This document shows, piece by piece, positions 48,737 to 57,925 of a stretch of 64,000 nt of DNA. The position numbers were made by a program, and so were the translations under genes. The notes below the pieces were generated by a model. The model did not search any database, was not told where the DNA came from, and saw nothing but the letters and a program-made list of their open reading frames with translations. The stretch covers positions 1-64,000 of the forward strand of contig WTGF01000111.1 in the NCBI GenBank assembly GCA_011525385.1, given 5' to 3'. Source of the stretch: Chloroflexota bacterium (GTDB lineage: Bacteria; Chloroflexota; Anaerolineae; Aggregatilineales; Phototrophicaceae). Each line of letters starts with the position of its first letter. Position 1 is the stretch's first letter.

Positions 48737-48787
48737 GCAAAATCGTAAGCCTTCTCGTCGCATGAGCGACGCGGTTTACGTAAACAG
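48737..48787. repeat. Intergenic copy of the CGTCGC hairpin repeat
   Basis: Identical over 35 bases (48753-48787) to the copy in the SEDS gene (24142-24176). Includes the hairpin CGTCGC-ATGA-GCGACG and GTTTACGTAAAC. Confidence 0.8.
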
Positions 48788-48843
48788 GTATCAAGCCGGC
48801 GCGTCCTTGACGCGGCTCCGACAGCTTATGGCATCGAGTGAAG

Positions 48844-49248
48844 TCATATCCGCTCATATAACTCCAGCAGTACGCCGGAAGCGCTCCCGGGATGAACAAA
48901 GGCGTAGCGCCTGCCGTCGCGTTCGCGAGCGACCTCGTTGATCAATTCAACCCCGTTATCACGCAAGGCTTGCAGCACCCTATCGAGATCCGGCACTTCC
49001 AGGCAGAAATGGTGCAGGCCGGGTCCGCGCTTGGCAAGGTACCTGGCGACGCCGCTATCCTCCGTATTCGGCTGAATCAATTCGAGATGGGAATCGCCCA
49101 GGTTGAGAAAGGCAACATCAACTCCTTCGCCGGTGATGGATTGCCTCGCCCCGGCGTGCGCCAGCCCAAGAGCGCCGCACCAGAAAACCAGGGCGTCATC
49201 GAGGTTGTCAACCACCACTGCCAGGTGATTCAAGCTGATATCAGTCAT
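48844..49248 (-). CDS. mce: Methylmalonyl-CoA epimerase
   Basis: A 134-residue VOC-fold enzyme converting (S)- to (R)-methylmalonyl-CoA. Metal ligands: H in SLNHLAVVVDNLDDA, H in GPGLHHFCLEV, and E in VLLELYERI. The start MTDISLNHL at 49248 matches the family; an upstream in-frame start adds an unrelated tail. It fits the propionyl-CoA carboxylase operon at 54.3-57.9 kb; the mutase is not in the window. Confidence 0.9.
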   Translation of the reverse strand: MTDISLNHLAVVVDNLDDALVFWCGALGLAHAGARQSITGEGVDVAFLNLGDSHLELIQPNTEDSGVARYLAKRGPGLHHFCLEVPDLDRVLQALRDNGVELINEVARERDGRRYAFVHPGSASGVLLELYERI

Positions 49249-49493
49249 GTAATGCGGTCTTCTCAAGTAACTCCAAGAAAATAATGCGACAAATTGCAAG
49301 CTCGCCCACCACTCCGGCTAGGTTTTGCGGGCGACCCGACGGGTCGCCCCTACCGCCGACGATTATTTTGGAGTGCATTAGCATGACTTTGTTGGTCCTA
49401 CTTCTGTGACGGGATGATGCGCGTCCATTGAATGTTATAATAACAAGCGCAAACTGCAAAACAAATACATGACGAATGTGGAGGAAGATGCAG
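49249..49493. repeat. Divergent intergenic region with hairpin repeat
   Basis: Contains GGGCGACCC-GAC-GGGTCGCCC (49329-49349) followed by CCTACC, the common dispersed hairpin. The rest presumably holds promoters for the epimerase and the dehydrogenase; none is convincing. Confidence 0.6.
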
Positions 49494-50684
49494 ATGGTTC
49501 TAGCCGAACAATCGCGTCCCTTGAGCCTAGCGATGAGCGAAGAGCACGAGATGCTGCTGGCGGCGGTAAGAGATTTTGCCCGGCGCGAAATCGCGCCCAT
49601 CGCCGCCGAGTTCGATGAATCGGGCGAGTTTCCGTTGGAGACGGTGCGGAAAATGGGCGAAATGGGATTGATGGGCATTGAGGCGCCGGAGGAATACGGC
49701 GGCGCTGGCATGGACACGCTGGCGCATGCCCTGACCATGATCGAAATCGCCAAAGCGGATGCCAGCCATAGCACGATCATGAGCGTGCATAATTCGCTCT
49801 ATTGTTATCCCATCCAGGTCTTCGGGACGGAGCGGCAAAAGCGGGAGTGGATCACGCCCGTGGCCAGCGGCCAGCAGATCGGCGCCTACAGCTTGACCGA
49901 GCCCATGTCGGGCAGCGACGCTGGCAATATGGCGAGCCGCGCCCGCCTCAACGACGCCGGTACGCGCTATATCATCAATGGGCGCAAAAGCTGGGTCACC
50001 AGCGGTCCGGTGGCCGACCGCTTGATCTTGTTCACCATGACCGCCGCCGAAGCCAAACATCGCGGCATCACCGCCTTTCTCATCGATACGGGCCAGCCGG
50101 GCTTCAGCCGCGGCAAGGTCGAGCCGAAGCTGGGCATCCGCGCCAGCGCCACCAGCGAGATCATCTTCGACAATTACGCCTGTCCGGTCGAGAATGTGCT
50201 GGGGGAAGTGGGACAAGGCTTCAAGATCGCGATGACGGTTTTGGACGCAGGGCGGATCGGCATCGCGGCGCAAGCGCTGGGCATTGCCGAGGCGGCCTAT
50301 GAAGCCGCGCTGGCATATGCCCGGGAGCGCGAAGCCTTTGGCGCGCCAATCGGCAGCTTTCAAATGATCCAGCAGAAGATCGCCGATATGAAAACGCGCA
50401 TCGAAGCGAGCCGCGCCCTGCTCTACCGGGCGATCATTGCCAAACAGCGAGCAAGGGCCATCGGCGCGCGTTATACCAGCGAAGCAAGCATGGCGAAGCT
50501 GTTTTGCAGCGAAACAGCAGCTTATGTGACCGATGAGGCGATACAAATCCACGGTGGCATGGGCTACAGCAAAGAACTGCCGGTGGAGCGCTATTACCGC
50601 GACGCCCGCATCACTCGGATTTACGAAGGCACAAGCGAGATTCAACGCATGGTCATCGCGAGAAACGAATTGGGGTTGAGATGA
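49494..50684 (+). CDS. Acyl-CoA dehydrogenase (short-chain/branched type)
   Basis: About 396 residues. GAYSLTEPMSGSDAGNMASRA and WVTSGPVADRLILFTMT surround the flavin; the catalytic glutamate is in RITRIYEGTSEIQRMV; QIHGGMGYSKELPVERYYRD is the C-terminal signature. ATG 49494 follows GGAGGAAG by six bases; ATG 49488 is too close to it. The oxidoreductase gene overlaps its end by four bases. It probably serves butyryl-, isobutyryl- or 2-methylbutyryl-CoA. Confidence 0.92.
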   Translation: MVLAEQSRPLSLAMSEEHEMLLAAVRDFARREIAPIAAEFDESGEFPLETVRKMGEMGLMGIEAPEEYGGAGMDTLAHALTMIEIAKADASHSTIMSVHNSLYCYPIQVFGTERQKREWITPVASGQQIGAYSLTEPMSGSDAGNMASRARLNDAGTRYIINGRKSWVTSGPVADRLILFTMTAAEAKHRGITAFLIDTGQPGFSRGKVEPKLGIRASATSEIIFDNYACPVENVLGEVGQGFKIAMTVLDAGRIGIAAQALGIAEAAYEAALAYAREREAFGAPIGSFQMIQQKIADMKTRIEASRALLYRAIIAKQRARAIGARYTSEASMAKLFCSETAAYVTDEAIQIHGGMGYSKELPVERYYRDARITRIYEGTSEIQRMVIARNELGLR

Positions 50685-51727
50685 AGGTTGAGACGATGAG
50701 AGCAGCGACATTAACGGCGCACGGCGGGCCCGAGGTCGTCGACTATCGTGAAGATCTGCCGATTCCCGAGCCGGCATTCGGTGAAGCGCGCGTCAAGATC
50801 AAAGCGGCGGCGCTAAACCGGCTGGACCTGTGGGTGCGCGCCGGCTGGAAGGGCTTGGCGCTGGACTTCCCGCATGTGATTTGTTCGGATGGCGCCGGAC
50901 TGGTCGATGCCCTGGGCGACGGCGTGAATCAGTTCGCCGTCGGCGACCGCGTCTGCATTGATCCCACCATCGTTCAACCCGGCGATCCGGCCTTGCACAC
51001 TGGATTGGAAAACCAGTCGCGCATTGCCATTCTCGGCGAGCACCACAGCGGCACGGCGGCCGAGTATGTGGTTTTGCCAGAGCGTAATCTGATGCGCATG
51101 CCGGACGAATTCGATTTTGGGGAGGCAGCGGCGGCGGGTCTGGTCGGCGTGACTGCCTGGCATTCCTTGATCACGCGCGGTGGACTTCAGGTCGGCGAGT
51201 CGGTGCTGATTGTAGGCGCCGGCGGCGGCGTCAACAGCATCAGCATTCAGATTGCCAAGCAGGCGGGCGCGACGGTTTATGTCGTGGGCAGCAACGCCGA
51301 AAAATGCCGTCAAGCCGAAGCGCTGGGCGCGGACGTGACGATCAATCGCGAGGAAGAAGCGCAGTGGTCGCGTGCCATCTACAAACTGAGTAATCGGCGC
51401 GGCGTCGATGTGGTGGTCGACAATGTGGGCGCGGCGACCTTGAGCCAGAGCATGCGCGCTTGTCGCATCGGCGGGCGGATTCTGGTTGTCGGCGGCACGA
51501 GCGGCTATGGCTTCGAGATGAATGTAGCGCAGCTTTTCGCGCGGCAAATCGCCATCATCGGCAGCACGATGGGTCCCCATCGCGATTATATGGCTGTCAT
51601 GAATCAGGTCTTTGCGGGGCGGCTGCAAGCGGTGATCGGCGCGCGCCTGCCCTTGAGCGAAGCGCGTCAGGCGCAAGAGCTGTTGGCGCAGAATGCGGTC
51701 TTTGGAAAGGTCGTGCTGGAGCTTTGA
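50681..51727 (+). CDS. MDR-family oxidoreductase (quinone oxidoreductase/alcohol dehydrogenase-like)
   Basis: A 348-residue medium-chain dehydrogenase. MRAATLTAHGGPEVVDYRED opens the GroES-like domain; VGESVLIVGAGGGVNSISIQIAK binds NADPH. The catalytic zinc cysteine-glutamate pair of true alcohol dehydrogenases (CGHE) reads CSDGAG; residues 90-110 are not a typical structural zinc lobe, so a zinc-free enoyl/quinone reductase is more likely. Four-base overlap with the dehydrogenase gene suggests both act on the same acyl-CoA pathway. Confidence 0.85.
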   Translation: MKVETMRAATLTAHGGPEVVDYREDLPIPEPAFGEARVKIKAAALNRLDLWVRAGWKGLALDFPHVICSDGAGLVDALGDGVNQFAVGDRVCIDPTIVQPGDPALHTGLENQSRIAILGEHHSGTAAEYVVLPERNLMRMPDEFDFGEAAAAGLVGVTAWHSLITRGGLQVGESVLIVGAGGGVNSISIQIAKQAGATVYVVGSNAEKCRQAEALGADVTINREEEAQWSRAIYKLSNRRGVDVVVDNVGAATLSQSMRACRIGGRILVVGGTSGYGFEMNVAQLFARQIAIIGSTMGPHRDYMAVMNQVFAGRLQAVIGARLPLSEARQAQELLAQNAVFGKVVLEL

Positions 51728-52044
51728 CGCAGGCCCCTATCTGCTGGGGGCAATCGAAAACAGTCAACATGCCCGGCGCGCGGGAATTCAAAGGCAAAAT
51801 TCACCACAGAGGCACAGAGTGCACAGAGAAAAAGAAGAAAGAGATCGATTTTTCGGGCGTTTCGCCGAAACGCCCGACAGTTCATTACTATTGTGGATTT
51901 TGCATTACTTTTTTGGATCTACTTCTCTGTGGCCAACGAAAACTTCTCTGTGCTCTCTGTGTCCTCTGTGGTTAAATTTTTTTTTGCATGACTTACCTGC
52001 AACTACTTCTGCGCCTCTGTGGTGAATTCAAACAGATTTTAGCG
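51728..52044. repeat. Intergenic CACAGAG repeat blocks in opposite orientations
   Basis: 51796-51831 reads CACCACAGAGGCACAGAG then GCACAGAG; 51925-51985 carries the reverse complement (CTCTGTGTCCTCTGTGG), and CGCCTCTGTGGTGAATT recurs at 52011-52027. The pair forms an imperfect inverted repeat around about 110 bases of ordinary sequence. Confidence 0.65.
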
Positions 52045-52521
52045 ATGGCATTTGACGGCTCGGTAATCTATCAAGTGGCGAACGACTTGGGATTGGACAA
52101 TCTCAACCGGGTCGCGCGGCGGGCTGGCGTCATGAGCGTCTTGCAGGTCACGGCTTATTATTCCGGGCGGCGGGTCCGTCACTCAGTCGCGCGCGTGATC
52201 GAATATCAACTGGGTGAGGTCGAGCTACTGCTGGTTTACGAAGGTTTCAATCGGCACAAGCCGCTGCGGCTGAGCCTGCCGAAAGACCGTCTGGAAAAGC
52301 TGGTTCGGGCCTTGCGCCAGGCGAAATTCGACACGCTGCGCGATCAAGACGGATTGTCATTCACCGATCGGGGCCTCTGGTTGATTCAACGCGCGGCCGG
52401 CACGTACAGCCACGGCGTGATTGTCTCGCCGGACAAACCGCAATTGCCCTGGTCGTCGATCGTCAACGCCATCGACGATTACTTGCCGAGCGCCATCCGC
52501 GAAGTGCCATTGAGGAACTGA
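52045..52521 (+). CDS. Conserved protein of unknown function
   Basis: About 158 residues. An in-frame ATG at 51988 would translate the repeat (LRLCGEFK), so I prefer ATG 52045 (MAFDGSVIYQVANDLGL). No domain recognised: a mixed alpha/beta protein with a basic central part (SGRRVRHSVARVIEYQL) and a conserved-looking end (YLPSAIREVP). No strong ribosome site. It is 12 bases before the CYTH gene, so the two are probably co-transcribed. Confidence 0.6.
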   Translation: MAFDGSVIYQVANDLGLDNLNRVARRAGVMSVLQVTAYYSGRRVRHSVARVIEYQLGEVELLLVYEGFNRHKPLRLSLPKDRLEKLVRALRQAKFDTLRDQDGLSFTDRGLWLIQRAAGTYSHGVIVSPDKPQLPWSSIVNAIDDYLPSAIREVPLRN

Positions 52522-52533
52522 GAAGGACGGGCG

Positions 52534-53133
52534 ATGTCGCAAAATGACATGCAAGAGGTGGAAATCAAGCTGCATACGCCGGACCTGGCGCTTGTGCAGC
52601 GGGCGCTGGAAGCAGCCGGCGCGGATTTGAAATCGCCGCGGGTCTTCGAGCGCAACCTGCGCTATGAGAATGCGGCGGGCACGCTGACGGCGGGGGGCAT
52701 TGTCTTGCGGCTGCGCCAAGATGAGCGGGCCAAGCTGACCTACAAATCGGGCGCGAGCAGCGAGGACGGCATCTTCAGGCGCTTCGAAGCGGAAGTCGTC
52801 GTCAGCGACTTTGAGACGATGGATATCATCCTGCGGCGGCTGGGCTACGATGTGGCGCTGATTTACGAGAAGTATCGGACGACCTGGGTTCTGGGGGATG
52901 CCGAGATCGTGCTGGATGAGTTGCCCTACGGCAATTTCACCGAGATCGAGGCCGATGCCGAGACGATTGAACAGGTTGTGAGCGAGTTGGACTTGGGCCG
53001 GTTTCGAAGGATGACTGGGAGTTATGTGGAGATTTTTGCCGAGTTGAAGTGGAAGTTGGGCTTGACGATGCGGGATTGCAGTTTTGAGGACTTTGCCGGG
53101 TTGGATGTGGATGTTGGGGATCTGGTGGGCTAA
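52534..53133 (+). CDS. CYTH-domain (triphosphate tunnel) protein
   Basis: A 199-residue protein. The tunnel-fold marks are EVEIKLHTPD (ExExK), IVLRLRQDE, AKLTYKSG, YEKYRTTW, and the acidic strand FTEIEAD. The class includes class IV adenylate cyclases and thiamine- or inorganic triphosphatases; the ADLxGGFxEIE arrangement alone does not tell which. A CHAD protein, a frequent CYTH partner in polyphosphate biology, is encoded at the right edge. Confidence 0.87.
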   Translation: MSQNDMQEVEIKLHTPDLALVQRALEAAGADLKSPRVFERNLRYENAAGTLTAGGIVLRLRQDERAKLTYKSGASSEDGIFRRFEAEVVVSDFETMDIILRRLGYDVALIYEKYRTTWVLGDAEIVLDELPYGNFTEIEADAETIEQVVSELDLGRFRRMTGSYVEIFAELKWKLGLTMRDCSFEDFAGLDVDVGDLVG

Positions 53134-53250
53134 CCACAAAGACACAAAGTGCACGAAGCCTGTTTTACCTAGCGTATTTGTAGGGGCGAGCCTTGGCTCG
53201 CCTGTTTGGGTTAACCACCGAGGACACCGAGAGCACCGAGAGGATTTCAT
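53134..53250. repeat. Composite repeat providing the leader of the TIR gene
   Basis: ACCACAAAGACACAAAG (53133-53149), then the inverted-orientation hairpin GGGCGAGCC-TT-GGCTCGCC (53184-53202), then ACCACCGAGGACACCGAGAG and CACCGAGAGG (53214-53243). The final GAGAGG is the apparent ribosome site for the TIR gene. Confidence 0.7.
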
Positions 53251-54057
53251 GTGAGTGAGTTGGGGAAGTTTCTGGAAGAGCGGTCGAAGATTCCGATTCC
53301 GAATGGCGACACGGCTTGGATCAAGTTGCTGGCAAAAGAATTGGCTTTAGGAGTTCACAGGAATCTTTGGGAGCCATGGCGGATTGCTAGGCTAAATATG
53401 GGCAGGGCACGAACGATGAGCAACGACTCGGAGGACTACTTTACGACTAGATGGAAAGATCGCGACGTGAGTCACCTTGTCGGCGTACTCGTCGGCCATG
53501 AGTATATGATAAGAGGAGAAGATCAGCGTGCGCTCCACCTATCGACAAAAGCATATGACCTTCTTGAAGATGTCGAACCATACGATGTCTTCATATCCTA
53601 CAAGCGCAGCGAAAGCAGCGCGCTTGCGCTTCTCGTTCTTGCACGACTCAAAGAGCACAGCCTCGTTCCATTCGTCGACATGGCGCTTGAAGCTGGCGGG
53701 AACTGGCACGCTGACCTGGAAAAGCGGATTAAGGACTGCGATTATTTCATCGTTTTGCTTGGCGAAAAAACCTTGTCATCCGACATGACGGTCAAGGAAA
53801 TCTGTTGGGCAAGTGAGAGCAATAGAACAATCATTCCCGTCTGGCACAACAAATTCGGGCGTTCGGAAGATTTTGACCTCAAAGCGAAAATCTACGAGTA
53901 TGCCCCAAAATGGGAAGACAAGTTTGTCGTCGAAAAAGAGGACCTCGTGATAGAAATCTTCCAGCAGACGAATGCAATTATTGTCCACGACGAAAGCGCG
54001 AGCGGCTACAACACGGCTATCGTCGAGTTGCTGAATCGCTTCGGGATTACGCCTTAG
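53251..54057 (+). CDS. TIR-domain protein (possible NADase effector)
   Basis: A 268-residue protein with unusual domain order: an N-terminal unknown helical part (about 1-108), a TIR domain (about 111-235: YDVFISYKRSESSALALLVL, FIVLLGEKTLSS, CWASESNRTIIPVW), and a short tail. E157 in NWHADLEKRIKDCDYF is the place of the catalytic glutamate of NAD-cleaving TIRs. TIR effectors in bacteria usually kill the infected cell by NAD depletion. Starts with GTG; GAGAGG comes from the repeat. No sensor gene is adjacent, so either self-contained or not defence-related. Confidence 0.8.
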   Translation: MSELGKFLEERSKIPIPNGDTAWIKLLAKELALGVHRNLWEPWRIARLNMGRARTMSNDSEDYFTTRWKDRDVSHLVGVLVGHEYMIRGEDQRALHLSTKAYDLLEDVEPYDVFISYKRSESSALALLVLARLKEHSLVPFVDMALEAGGNWHADLEKRIKDCDYFIVLLGEKTLSSDMTVKEICWASESNRTIIPVWHNKFGRSEDFDLKAKIYEYAPKWEDKFVVEKEDLVIEIFQQTNAIIVHDESASGYNTAIVELLNRFGITP

Positions 54058-54338
54058 CCGAGCTCCGCGCGGCGGGCGACTCACAGAGTCGCCCCTACGA
54101 ATTCTGACTTTGCGATGCCTTCGTGCCTTTGTGATGAGACTATCCCTGCCAATGCCCTTTGCTGCGCCGGCATGAGTCTGCGCGCCCTGCCCCGCAGCTG
54201 ACTTTCCCCTGTATTTCAATCGCCCCAGCCCCTATACTGGATGGTTGTTTTGCCGCTTTGTAACAAACCCGCCGCCCGCAGACGGTGTTACAATTAGCGG
54301 AGACCCGCAATACGAACACAGCAAACGGAGACCGCTAT
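54058..54338. repeat. Intergenic region with hairpin repeat before the carboxylase operon
   Basis: GGGCGACTC-ACA-GAGTCGCCC (54074-54094) followed by CCTACGAATTC, identical in stem and loop to 6082-6102. ACGGAG (54325-54330) is the ribosome site of the next gene. Confidence 0.65.
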
Positions 54339-55889
54339 ATGAGCATCAGCCCCAAGATCGAGCAGTTGCGCGCCAAGCGCGCCCAGAGCCAGTTGGGCGG
54401 CGGCGAGGCGCGGATCAAGCGGCAGCACGATCAAGGCAAGAAGACCGCTCGCGAACGCCTGGAAATGCTGCTTGATCCCGGCAGCTTCCGCGAGGTTGAC
54501 GCCTTTGTACATCACCACAACAACAAATTCGGGCTGGAAAACAACAAGCCGCTCAGCGACAGCGTCGTGACCGGCTGGGGCACGATCGACGGCCGGCTGG
54601 TTTATGTCTATTCGCAAGACTTCACCGTCATGGGCGGCAGCTTGAGCGAGGCGCACGCGGACAAGATCCTCAAGATCATGGATATGGCGATCAAGGTGGG
54701 CGCGCCGGTCATCGGCTTGAATGACAGCGGCGGCGCCAGGATCCAGGAGGGGGTGGAGAGCCTGGGCGGCTATGCCGATATTTTCCTGCAGAACACGCTC
54801 GCGAGCGGCGTCATCCCCCAGATCAGCGTAATCATGGGACCCTGCGCCGGCGGCGCCGTCTACAGCCCGGCGCTGACCGACTACATCATCATGGTTAAAG
54901 ATAGCAGTTATATGTTCATCACCGGTCCGGACGTGGTCAAGCAAGTGCTCAATGAAGATGTCAGTTTTGAGGATTTGGGCGGGGCGTCGGTGCACGCCAG
55001 CAAGAGCGGCGTCTGCCATTTCGTCGCCGATGACGAAGCGCAATCCCTGATTTTGGTGCGCGAACTGCTCAGCTATCTGCCGCAGAACAATATGGAAGAT
55101 CCGCCGGTGGTAGCCACCACCGATGATCCCTTGCGGTCGGAAAGCGCGCTTGACACGATCGTGCCGGAGAATCCCAACCAGCCTTACGATATGAAAAAAG
55201 TGATCGAGCTCATCGTCGATGATGGGCACTTCTTCGAAGTGCAGGAAGAATTCGCCGGCAATATCGTGGTGGGCTACGCGCGGCTGGGCGGGTCCGCGGT
55301 TGGCATTGTGGCGAATCAGCCCATGGTGCTGGCGGGCGTGCTGGATATCAATGCCAGCGTCAAAGCGGCGCGATTCGTGCGGACTTGCGACGCCTTCAAC
55401 GTGCCGCTGATCACCTTTGTTGATGTCCCCGGCTATCTGCCGGGCACTGACCAGGAGCACAACGGCATCATCATGAGCGGCGCCAAGCTGCTTTACGCCT
55501 TTTGCGAGGCGACCGTGCCCAAGCTGACCGTCACGACGCGCAAGTCGTACGGGGGCGCTTATTGCGTTATGAGCAGCAAGCATATCCGCGCCGATCTCAA
55601 CATCGCCTGGCCCACCGCGGAAATCGCCGTTATGGGTCCCGAGGGCGCGGTCGAGATCATCTACCGCCGCGAGTTGAAAGAAGCGGAAGATCCCGCCGCG
55701 CGCAAGCAGGAATTGGCGGAAGACTATCGCGAGACCTTTGCCAATCCCTACATCGCCGCCAGCCGAGGTTTCATCGACGACGTCATCGAACCGCACAATA
55801 CGCGCGCGCGTTTGATTAACGCCTTGCAGGTTTTCCAGAACAAGCGCGATGAAAACCTGCCCAAGAAGCACGGCAATATTCCGCTCTAG
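54339..55889 (+). CDS. Acyl-CoA carboxylase beta (carboxyltransferase) subunit, probably propionyl-CoA
   Basis: A 516-residue crotonase-fold carboxyltransferase. Oxyanion-hole segments [21 protein letters not shown] and [17 protein letters not shown], plus [20 protein letters not shown] and [17 protein letters not shown] are typical of PccB/MmdA. It moves CO2 from biotin to propionyl-CoA (or acetyl-CoA). ATG 54339 has ACGGAG eight bases upstream. It begins the three-gene carboxylase operon and the epimerase gene lies 5 kb away. Confidence 0.92.
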   Translation: MSISPKIEQLRAKRAQSQLGGGEARIKRQHDQGKKTARERLEMLLDPGSFREVDAFVHHHNNKFGLENNKPLSDSVVTGWGTIDGRLVYVYSQDFTVMGGSLSEAHADKILKIMDMAIKVGAPVIGLNDSGGARIQEGVESLGGYADIFLQNTLASGVIPQISVIMGPCAGGAVYSPALTDYIIMVKDSSYMFITGPDVVKQVLNEDVSFEDLGGASVHASKSGVCHFVADDEAQSLILVRELLSYLPQNNMEDPPVVATTDDPLRSESALDTIVPENPNQPYDMKKVIELIVDDGHFFEVQEEFAGNIVVGYARLGGSAVGIVANQPMVLAGVLDINASVKAARFVRTCDAFNVPLITFVDVPGYLPGTDQEHNGIIMSGAKLLYAFCEATVPKLTVTTRKSYGGAYCVMSSKHIRADLNIAWPTAEIAVMGPEGAVEIIYRRELKEAEDPAARKQELAEDYRETFANPYIAASRGFIDDVIEPHNTRARLINALQVFQNKRDENLPKKHGNIPL

Positions 55890-55898
55890 GAGGCGTCG

Positions 55899-57422
55899 AT
55901 GGCCGAGCAACTCACCCGCATCAACAAGATCTTGATCGCCAATCGCGGCGAAATCGCCGTGCGTATCATTCGCGCCGCCCGCGATCTCGGCATCCCGACG
56001 GTGGCTGTCTACTCCGATGTCGATCGCGCGGCTTTGCACGTGCGCTATGCCGATGAGGCTGTTCACATTGGCGGACCGCGCCCGGCGGACAGTTATCTCA
56101 AAAAAGATACGCTGATCGAGGTAGCGCGCAGGACCGGGGCGGACGCCATTCACCCTGGTTATGGCTTCCTGGCGGAAAACGCCGATTTCGCGGGGCAAGT
56201 CATCGACGAAGGCTTGGTGTGGATCGGACCGCCGTCCGATGCCATCGCCACCATGGGCGACAAACACGCTGCGCGACTTGCCGTGACCCGCAACAACGTA
56301 CCGCTGATCCCCGGGATTGAAGCTGGACTATCGAATGACGACTTGGCCGAGGCCGCCAAGTCAATCGGCTTCCCGGTGTTGATCAAAGCGGTAGCGGGCG
56401 GCGGCGGCAAGGGCATGCGCCCGGTGCATCGCGCGGAAGATTTCGAAACGGCGCTGCTAACAGCGCGGCGAGAGGCGGAAAGCGCCTTTGGCAACGGTGA
56501 TGTGTATCTTGAGAAGCTGTTGCGGGGCGCGCGTCACATTGAGTTTCAGATCCTGGCGGATAGTCATGGCAATACAATACACCTGGGCGAGCGCGAATGT
56601 TCCATCCAAAGGCGCCATCAGAAGCTGGTGGAAGAGGCGCCCAGCGTCTTCGTCGATACTGAACTGCGGCAGAAAATGGGCGAGATGGCCATCGCCGCTG
56701 CCGAATCGGTCGGCTATGTCAATGCCGGCACGATCGAGTGCCTGGTCGACCGAGACAAAAATTACTATTTCCTGGAGATGAATACGCGCTTGCAAGTGGA
56801 ACATCCAGTGACCGAGCTGGTGACCGGCGTCGACCTCGCCAAAGAGCAGATACGTATCGCGCGCGGGCGACGCATGGGTCCGACGGAAAACGTTCTGCAT
56901 CCCAAGGGCTGGGCAATCGAATGTCGTATCAACGCCGAAGACCCCTATGCGGATTTCATGCCCTCGACGGGCCAGATCACCACCATGATCTTGCCGACGG
57001 GACCGGGTGTGCGCGTGGACAGCGGCGTCTATCGCGGCTCGGAAATTACCCCCTATTACGATAGCATGATCTCCAAATTAATAACCTGGGGCGAGACGCG
57101 TTCGGAAGCGATGCTGCGGATGCGGCGCGCCTTGTCGGAATATCGCATTATGGGTTTGAAGCACAACATTCCCTTCCACATTAATTTGCTCAATAGCATC
57201 AGCTTCATCGCCGGGCAGATCGATACCAATTTTGTCGAGCAGCGCTTCAATATGAACACCTATGAAAAGACGCCGACAGCGACTCAATTGGAGACCGTTG
57301 CCATAGCCGCAACCTTGTACGCGCACCGCAAGCGGCGGTTGGCTTCTCAAGTTGTCGCGCCGGCAAAGCGGGACGCCAGCAACTGGAAGTGGATGGGCCG
57401 CTTCGAGAGGATGCATCGATGA
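55899..57422 (+). CDS. Biotin carboxylase subunit of acyl-CoA carboxylase
   Basis: A 507-residue ATP-grasp enzyme that carboxylates biotin. ILIANRGEIAVRIIRAAR, GGGGKGMRPVHRAEDF, EFQILADSHGNTIHLGEREC and EMNTRLQVEHPVTELVTGVD are the AccC/PccA marks. GGAGG precedes the ATG. It lacks the fused biotin domain, which is encoded by the following gene with a four-base overlap (ATGA). Confidence 0.94.
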   Translation: MAEQLTRINKILIANRGEIAVRIIRAARDLGIPTVAVYSDVDRAALHVRYADEAVHIGGPRPADSYLKKDTLIEVARRTGADAIHPGYGFLAENADFAGQVIDEGLVWIGPPSDAIATMGDKHAARLAVTRNNVPLIPGIEAGLSNDDLAEAAKSIGFPVLIKAVAGGGGKGMRPVHRAEDFETALLTARREAESAFGNGDVYLEKLLRGARHIEFQILADSHGNTIHLGERECSIQRRHQKLVEEAPSVFVDTELRQKMGEMAIAAAESVGYVNAGTIECLVDRDKNYYFLEMNTRLQVEHPVTELVTGVDLAKEQIRIARGRRMGPTENVLHPKGWAIECRINAEDPYADFMPSTGQITTMILPTGPGVRVDSGVYRGSEITPYYDSMISKLITWGETRSEAMLRMRRALSEYRIMGLKHNIPFHINLLNSISFIAGQIDTNFVEQRFNMNTYEKTPTATQLETVAIAATLYAHRKRRLASQVVAPAKRDASNWKWMGRFERMHR

Positions 57423-57925
57423 AGTACGTCACGGTCATCAATGACCAGAGCTACGAAATTGAGATCGACAACGATGGCGCGATCCTGGTCAACGGCGAGC
57501 TGCGCGATGTGGATTTCCTCAACCTGGGCGGCTCGCTGTATTCGATCATCACCGAGAACAAATCCCTGGAAGCCGTCATTGATGATGACGAAGACAAGAT
57601 TGCGGTCATGATGGGCGGGCAACTCTTCGAGACGCAGGTGCTGGATGAACGCGCCATGCTGCTGCTGCAGCGGCGCGGCGGATTGAAAATCACTTCCGGC
57701 GAAGTGAATGCGCCCATGCCCGGTCTCATTGTCATGGTCACGGTGGAACTGGGTCGAAACGTAGCGCAAGGCGATACGGTTGTGATCCTGGAATCGATGA
57801 AGATGCAGAACGAACTGAAGTCGCCGGTCGCCGGTGTGGTTACGGCGATACACGCCGATACTGGTCAGGCGGTTGACAAGGGAGACATCCTGGTCGAAAT
57901 TGGTCCATCCTCAGAAGATGACTAA
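57419..57925 (+). CDS. Biotin carboxyl carrier protein of acyl-CoA carboxylase
   Basis: A 168-residue protein. Residues about 1-90 are the linker domain seen in PccA C-termini (KYVTVINDQSYEIEIDNDG), residues about 95-165 a biotinyl domain with the biotinylated K128 in ILESMKMQNELKSP. It carries carboxybiotin between the other two subunits. Overlaps the biotin carboxylase stop by four bases and the following membrane gene's start by eight, so one operon spans carboxylase and GT-C genes. Confidence 0.92.
   Translation: MKYVTVINDQSYEIEIDNDGAILVNGELRDVDFLNLGGSLYSIITENKSLEAVIDDDEDKIAVMMGGQLFETQVLDERAMLLLQRRGGLKITSGEVNAPMPGLIVMVTVELGRNVAQGDTVVILESMKMQNELKSPVAGVVTAIHADTGQAVDKGDILVEIGPSSEDD

Noticed and set aside
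51693..52025. A 110-codon frame after the oxidoreductase
   Set aside because: Composed of CACAGAG repeat translation.
54294..56267. A 657-codon open frame on the minus strand
   Set aside because: Antisense to both carboxylase genes; composition (many H, R, Q) is that of a shadow frame.
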